NCBI GenBank assembly: GCA_039800205.1
Contig: JBDLRB010000038.1
Location: 1 to 17,360 of the forward strand
Direction of reading: 5' to 3'
Source: SYIM01 sp039800205
GTDB lineage: Bacteria > Pseudomonadota > Gammaproteobacteria > Burkholderiales > Burkholderiaceae_E
Length of the DNA: 17,360 nucleotides
Shown: positions 14,683-17,360 of the stretch, in pieces
Layout: every line of letters starts with the position of its first letter
How positions within the stretch are numbered: position 1 is the stretch's first letter
Program-made: the position numbers and the translations under genes
The notes under the pieces: model-generated
What the model saw: only the letters and a program-made list of their open reading frames with translations
What the model was told of the DNA's origin: nothing
Database searches by the model: none

Positions 14683-15711
14683 ATGATTATCGACATTCAC
14701 GGTCATTACACGACCGCCCCGAAGCAACTCGAACAGTGGCGCACGCGTCAGATTGCGGCGATCTCCGACCCGACACACGGCCCGCGAGCCGATGAGCTTC
14801 GCATCAGCGACGATGAGATTCGCGAGTCGATCGAGACCAACCAGTTGAAGAAGATGCGCGACCGCGGGATTGATCTCACCGTGTTTTCGCCTCGGGCCAG
14901 CTTCATGGCCCACCATATCGGCGATTTTCAGGTGAGTCAGGTCTGGTCCCGAATCTGCAATGACCTGTGTTACCGCGTGTCTCAGCTGTTCCCTGATTCG
15001 TTCGCACCCTGCGCCATGCTGCCCCAAAGCCCCGGCGTGGATCCCGCCTCCTGCATCCCTGAGATGGTCCGATGCGTCGACGAGCTGGGCTTTGTCGCGG
15101 TCAATCTGAATCCGGATCCGTCGGGCGGGCACTGGACCGCGCCGCCCCTGACCGATCGGTACTGGTATCCCCTCTACGAAAAGATGGTCGAGCTTGACGT
15201 GCCCGCGATGATTCACGTGTCGACCTCGTGCAATGCCTGCTTCCATACGACCGGCGCGCATTACATCAATGCCGACACGACCGCAGTGATGCAGTTGATC
15301 CAGGGCGAACTGTTCCGCGATTTTCCGAACCTGCGCTTCGTGATTCCCCACGGCGGTGGTGCAGCCCCCTATCACTGGGGGCGCTACCGTGGGCTGGCGC
15401 AGGAACTCGGGAAGCCCCTGTTGACCGAGCACCTGCTGCGCAACGTCTATTTCGACACCTGCGTCTATCATCAGCCCGGCATCGATCTGTTGACGGGCGT
15501 GATTCCGGTCTCCAATATACTTTTCGCGTCCGAGATGATCGGTGCGGTGCGCGGCATTGATCCCGAGACGGGCTTTGCATTTGACGACACGCGGCGGTAC
15601 ATCGAATCGACACCGCAACTCGACGCCGAGCAGCGACACCGTATTTACGAAGGTAACGCGCGCAAGGTCTATCCCAGACTGGATGCGCAACTCCAATCCA
15701 GAGGACTGTAA
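14683..15711 (+). CDS. ligJ: 4-oxalomesaconate hydratase
   Basis: LigJ adds water to 4-oxalomesaconate to give 4-carboxy-4-hydroxy-2-oxoadipate, the next-to-last step of protocatechuate 4,5-cleavage and of gallate breakdown. It is an amidohydrolase-superfamily enzyme that has become a hydratase. The length of 342 aa equals that of the characterised enzyme as I recall it. The zinc ligands fall at matching positions: His6 and His8 (IDIHGHYTT), His178 (MIHVSTS) and Glu284 (FASEMIGA). His223 in VIPHGGGA is a further active-site residue. Stretches such as TVFSPRASFMAHHIGDF and NLNPDPSGGHW are characteristic. The ATG has no clear ribosome site and starts 35 bases after the ModA-like gene. Pathway enzymes before this step are not in the window. 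Confidence 0.94.
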   Translation: MIIDIHGHYTTAPKQLEQWRTRQIAAISDPTHGPRADELRISDDEIRESIETNQLKKMRDRGIDLTVFSPRASFMAHHIGDFQVSQVWSRICNDLCYRVSQLFPDSFAPCAMLPQSPGVDPASCIPEMVRCVDELGFVAVNLNPDPSGGHWTAPPLTDRYWYPLYEKMVELDVPAMIHVSTSCNACFHTTGAHYINADTTAVMQLIQGELFRDFPNLRFVIPHGGGAAPYHWGRYRGLAQELGKPLLTEHLLRNVYFDTCVYHQPGIDLLTGVIPVSNILFASEMIGAVRGIDPETGFAFDDTRRYIESTPQLDAEQRHRIYEGNARKVYPRLDAQLQSRGL

Positions 15712-15713
15712 TC

Positions 15714-16700
15714 ATGAGAGTGCATGTGTTGATCCGTCGTTCCATCGTCATCGGTCTTGTGGCGGCCGCACCGGTCGGTGCCTGGGCTCAGGCGGCCGCG
15801 ACCTACCCCAGCAAGACCGTCAAGGTGGTGGTCCCCTTTACGCCCGGCGGCAGCACGGACATCCTCGGGCGCGCGATTGCCCAGGAACTGACCAAGTCCC
15901 TGGGTCAGAGCTTCGTCGTTGAGAACACGCCGGGTGCGGGCGGGTCGATTGGCGCGGATAAGGTGGCGAAGTCGGCGCCGGACGGCTACACCTTGCTGAT
16001 GGGGCATATCGGCACGCTGGGCGTCAATCCCAGTCTGTACCCGAAGCTGCCCTATGACCCGGTGAAGAGTTTCGCGCCTGTCGCCTGGGTGGCGAATGTA
16101 CCCAATGTCCTTGTGGTGCATCCGTCGGTACCCGCCAAGACCCTGCCTGAACTGATTGCTTATGCGAAATCGCGTCCCGGGCAGTTGAATTATGGTTCGG
16201 GCGGCAACGGCAGTGCGGCCAATCTGGTCAGCGAGTATCTGAAGCTCGAGGCGGGCATCTCGATCGTGCATATTCCTTATCGGGGCACCGCACCGGCCGT
16301 CACTGATCTGCTTTCGGGTCAGATTCAGGTGATGTTCACGGGCGCGCCGCCCTTGTCCGCGCACCTGAAAAGTGGTGCGGTACGTCCGTTGGCCGTGTCC
16401 AGCACCAGCCGGCTGCCGATCCTTCCGGAGGTACCGACGGTGGCCGAGGCGACCTCGATGAAGCAGTTTTCGGGCGACCAGTGGTACGGTGTGGTGGCCC
16501 CAAGCGGCACGCCGCGCGAGATCGTGCTGAAACTCAATCAGTTCATCAATGCCTCTCTGAACAGCCCTGCACTCAAGACCCGATTGAGCGCGGAAGGTGC
16601 GGTCGCTGCCCCCAACACCCCCGAGGCGTTTGGCCGCCACATTGCGAGCGAGATCGAGCGCTGGCGCCCGGTCATCCGGCAGAGCGTCAAGGCCAACTGA
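15714..16700 (+). CDS. Bug-family (tripartite tricarboxylate transporter) substrate-binding protein
   Basis: This is the second Bug receptor in the window, 328 aa. Its ATG lies two bases after the ligJ stop with GAGG at 15701-15704, so it is co-translated with ligJ. A signal peptide is clear, with likely cleavage after AWA at residue 25. Family motifs are VVVPFTPGGSTD, VENTPGAGGSIGADKVA and APDGYTLLMG. It shares the family pattern with the receptor at 273-1247 but differs in many cleft residues, so the two probably bind different ligands. Its place beside ligJ suggests an aromatic or tricarboxylic acid. As before, no TctA or TctB genes are present here. Confidence 0.93.
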   Translation: MRVHVLIRRSIVIGLVAAAPVGAWAQAAATYPSKTVKVVVPFTPGGSTDILGRAIAQELTKSLGQSFVVENTPGAGGSIGADKVAKSAPDGYTLLMGHIGTLGVNPSLYPKLPYDPVKSFAPVAWVANVPNVLVVHPSVPAKTLPELIAYAKSRPGQLNYGSGGNGSAANLVSEYLKLEAGISIVHIPYRGTAPAVTDLLSGQIQVMFTGAPPLSAHLKSGAVRPLAVSSTSRLPILPEVPTVAEATSMKQFSGDQWYGVVAPSGTPREIVLKLNQFINASLNSPALKTRLSAEGAVAAPNTPEAFGRHIASEIERWRPVIRQSVKAN

Positions 16701-16721
16701 GTCGCCTGGGGAAGTCAATCC

Positions 16722-17360
16722 ATGAAGCACGCCGCGCCATTGCCTCTGGAAGGGCTCCGGGTCGTCGAATTCACCCACATGGTCATGGGCCCGACCTGCG
16801 GGCTGGTCCTTGCCGACCTGGGGGCCGAGGTCATCAAGGTCGAGCCGGTCGAGGGGGATCGCACTCGCCACCTCCTGGGCTCGGGCGCGGGTTTTTTCCC
16901 GATGTTCAATCGCAACAAGAAAAGTATCCGGATCAACCTGCAGCACCCGGAGGGCGCGGAGGCGGCACGGCGGCTGTGCGCAACAGCCGATGTGGTCTCG
17001 GAGAACTTCAAGCCGGGTTCGATGGCGAAGTACGGTCTCGACTACGCCAGCCTTTCGGCGCATCATCCTCGCCTGATCTACGCGAGCCTCAAGGGTTTTC
17101 TTCCCGGTCCTTATGAACATCGGACCGCGTTGGACGAGGTGGTTCAGATGATGGCGGGCCTGGCCTATATGACGGGACGTCCGGGCGATCCGCTACGCGC
17201 AGGCACCAGTGTGAACGACATCATGGGGGGCATGTTCGGAGCGATCGGCATCATGGGAGCGCTGATCCAGCGGGGGATCACCGGACGAGGTCAGCAGATC
17301 CAGTCGGCGCTCTACGAGAACAACGTCTTTCTCGTGGGCCAGCACATGCTGCAATACGCG
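16722..17360 (+). CDS. CaiB/BaiF-family CoA transferase, N-terminal part
   Basis: The first 213 residues of a class III CoA transferase are present; the frame is open to the window end. These enzymes move CoA between carboxylic acids in the cytoplasm through an aspartyl intermediate. Visible marks are LEGLRVVEFTHMVMGPTCG, ADLGAEVIKVEP, NRNKKSI, the ENFKPGSM segment, and Asp138 in ALDEVVQ at the position of the catalytic aspartate. A GGMFGAIGIMGAL helix follows. GGGGAAG at 16708-16714 precedes the ATG, and the gene starts 21 bases after the Bug receptor. CoA activation is not part of the classical 4,5-cleavage pathway, so it points to a variant ending, perhaps with a CoA lyase downstream. The acid substrate cannot be read. 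Confidence 0.92.
   Translation, partial: MKHAAPLPLEGLRVVEFTHMVMGPTCGLVLADLGAEVIKVEPVEGDRTRHLLGSGAGFFPMFNRNKKSIRINLQHPEGAEAARRLCATADVVSENFKPGSMAKYGLDYASLSAHHPRLIYASLKGFLPGPYEHRTALDEVVQMMAGLAYMTGRPGDPLRAGTSVNDIMGGMFGAIGIMGALIQRGITGRGQQIQSALYENNVFLVGQHMLQYA

Noticed and set aside
15669..17120. Minus-strand open frame opposite the second Bug receptor and the CoA transferase (483 codons)
   Set aside because: It spans two well-supported plus-strand genes and has low-complexity basic composition.
1..17360. tRNA or rRNA genes, CRISPR arrays, insertion sequences, phage genes
   Set aside because: No tandem repeats, transposase-like proteins or conserved RNA stretches were seen by reading; the space is filled by catabolic and transport genes.

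Overview
The window looks like chromosomal DNA of a high-GC betaproteobacterium, most likely in the Burkholderiales. The evidence is the GC-rich codon usage, two Bug-type (tripartite tricarboxylate) solute receptors without their membrane subunits, a PuuD-type cytochrome-linked urate oxidase, and a LigJ-type 4-oxalomesaconate hydratase. The genus cannot be fixed from the sequence. Genes are densely packed, no gene-free stretch exceeds 300 bases, and I saw no rRNA, tRNA, CRISPR array or insertion sequence. No transcription factor gene lies in the window, although several candidate operators do.

Region 1 (1-1247, + strand) is the end of an operon: the C-terminus of an alpha/beta hydrolase, then a Bug receptor.

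Region 2 (1296-7462) is a urate catabolism and transport block. puuD (-) is divergent from a fused uraD-allC gene (+). A four-gene minus-strand operon then reads receptor, ATPase, permease, uraH. Together these supply urate to 5-hydroxyisourate (PuuD), to OHCU (UraH), to allantoin (UraD domain), and later allantoate to a ureido compound (AllC domain). Allantoinase, which works between the two fused domains, is absent. The NitT/TauT-type ABC transporter shares an ATGA stop/start overlap with uraH, which makes a purine or ureide the best guess for its cargo. The puuD/uraD-allC spacer holds an inverted pair of GCAGTGTA/TACACTGC elements, each placed where a -10 box would lie for one of the divergent genes.

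Region 3 (7625-17360) is an organic-acid or aromatic-acid catabolic block. It starts with an RraA-family aldolase/decarboxylase (+), followed by a 2-keto-4-pentenoate hydratase-like gene on the opposite strand. A long + strand operon follows: IlvD-type dehydratase, TRAP transporter DctP-DctQ-DctM, a cytoplasmic ModA-like binding protein, LigJ, a second Bug receptor, and a CaiB-type CoA transferase cut by the window end. LigJ and an RraA-type aldolase are the last two steps of the protocatechuate 4,5-cleavage and gallate pathways. No ring-cleavage enzymes are present, and the extra dehydratase and CoA transferase suggest a different or extended route.

All three convergent gene junctions (about 1290, 4490 and 8305) carry an inverted repeat overlapping coding ends, probably serving as two-way terminators. 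The least explained parts are the uraD-allC fusion, the uraH-linked transporter, and the LigJ/IlvD/ModA-like/CoA-transferase operon. Family assignments rest on recognising motifs and lengths, since no database search was possible.
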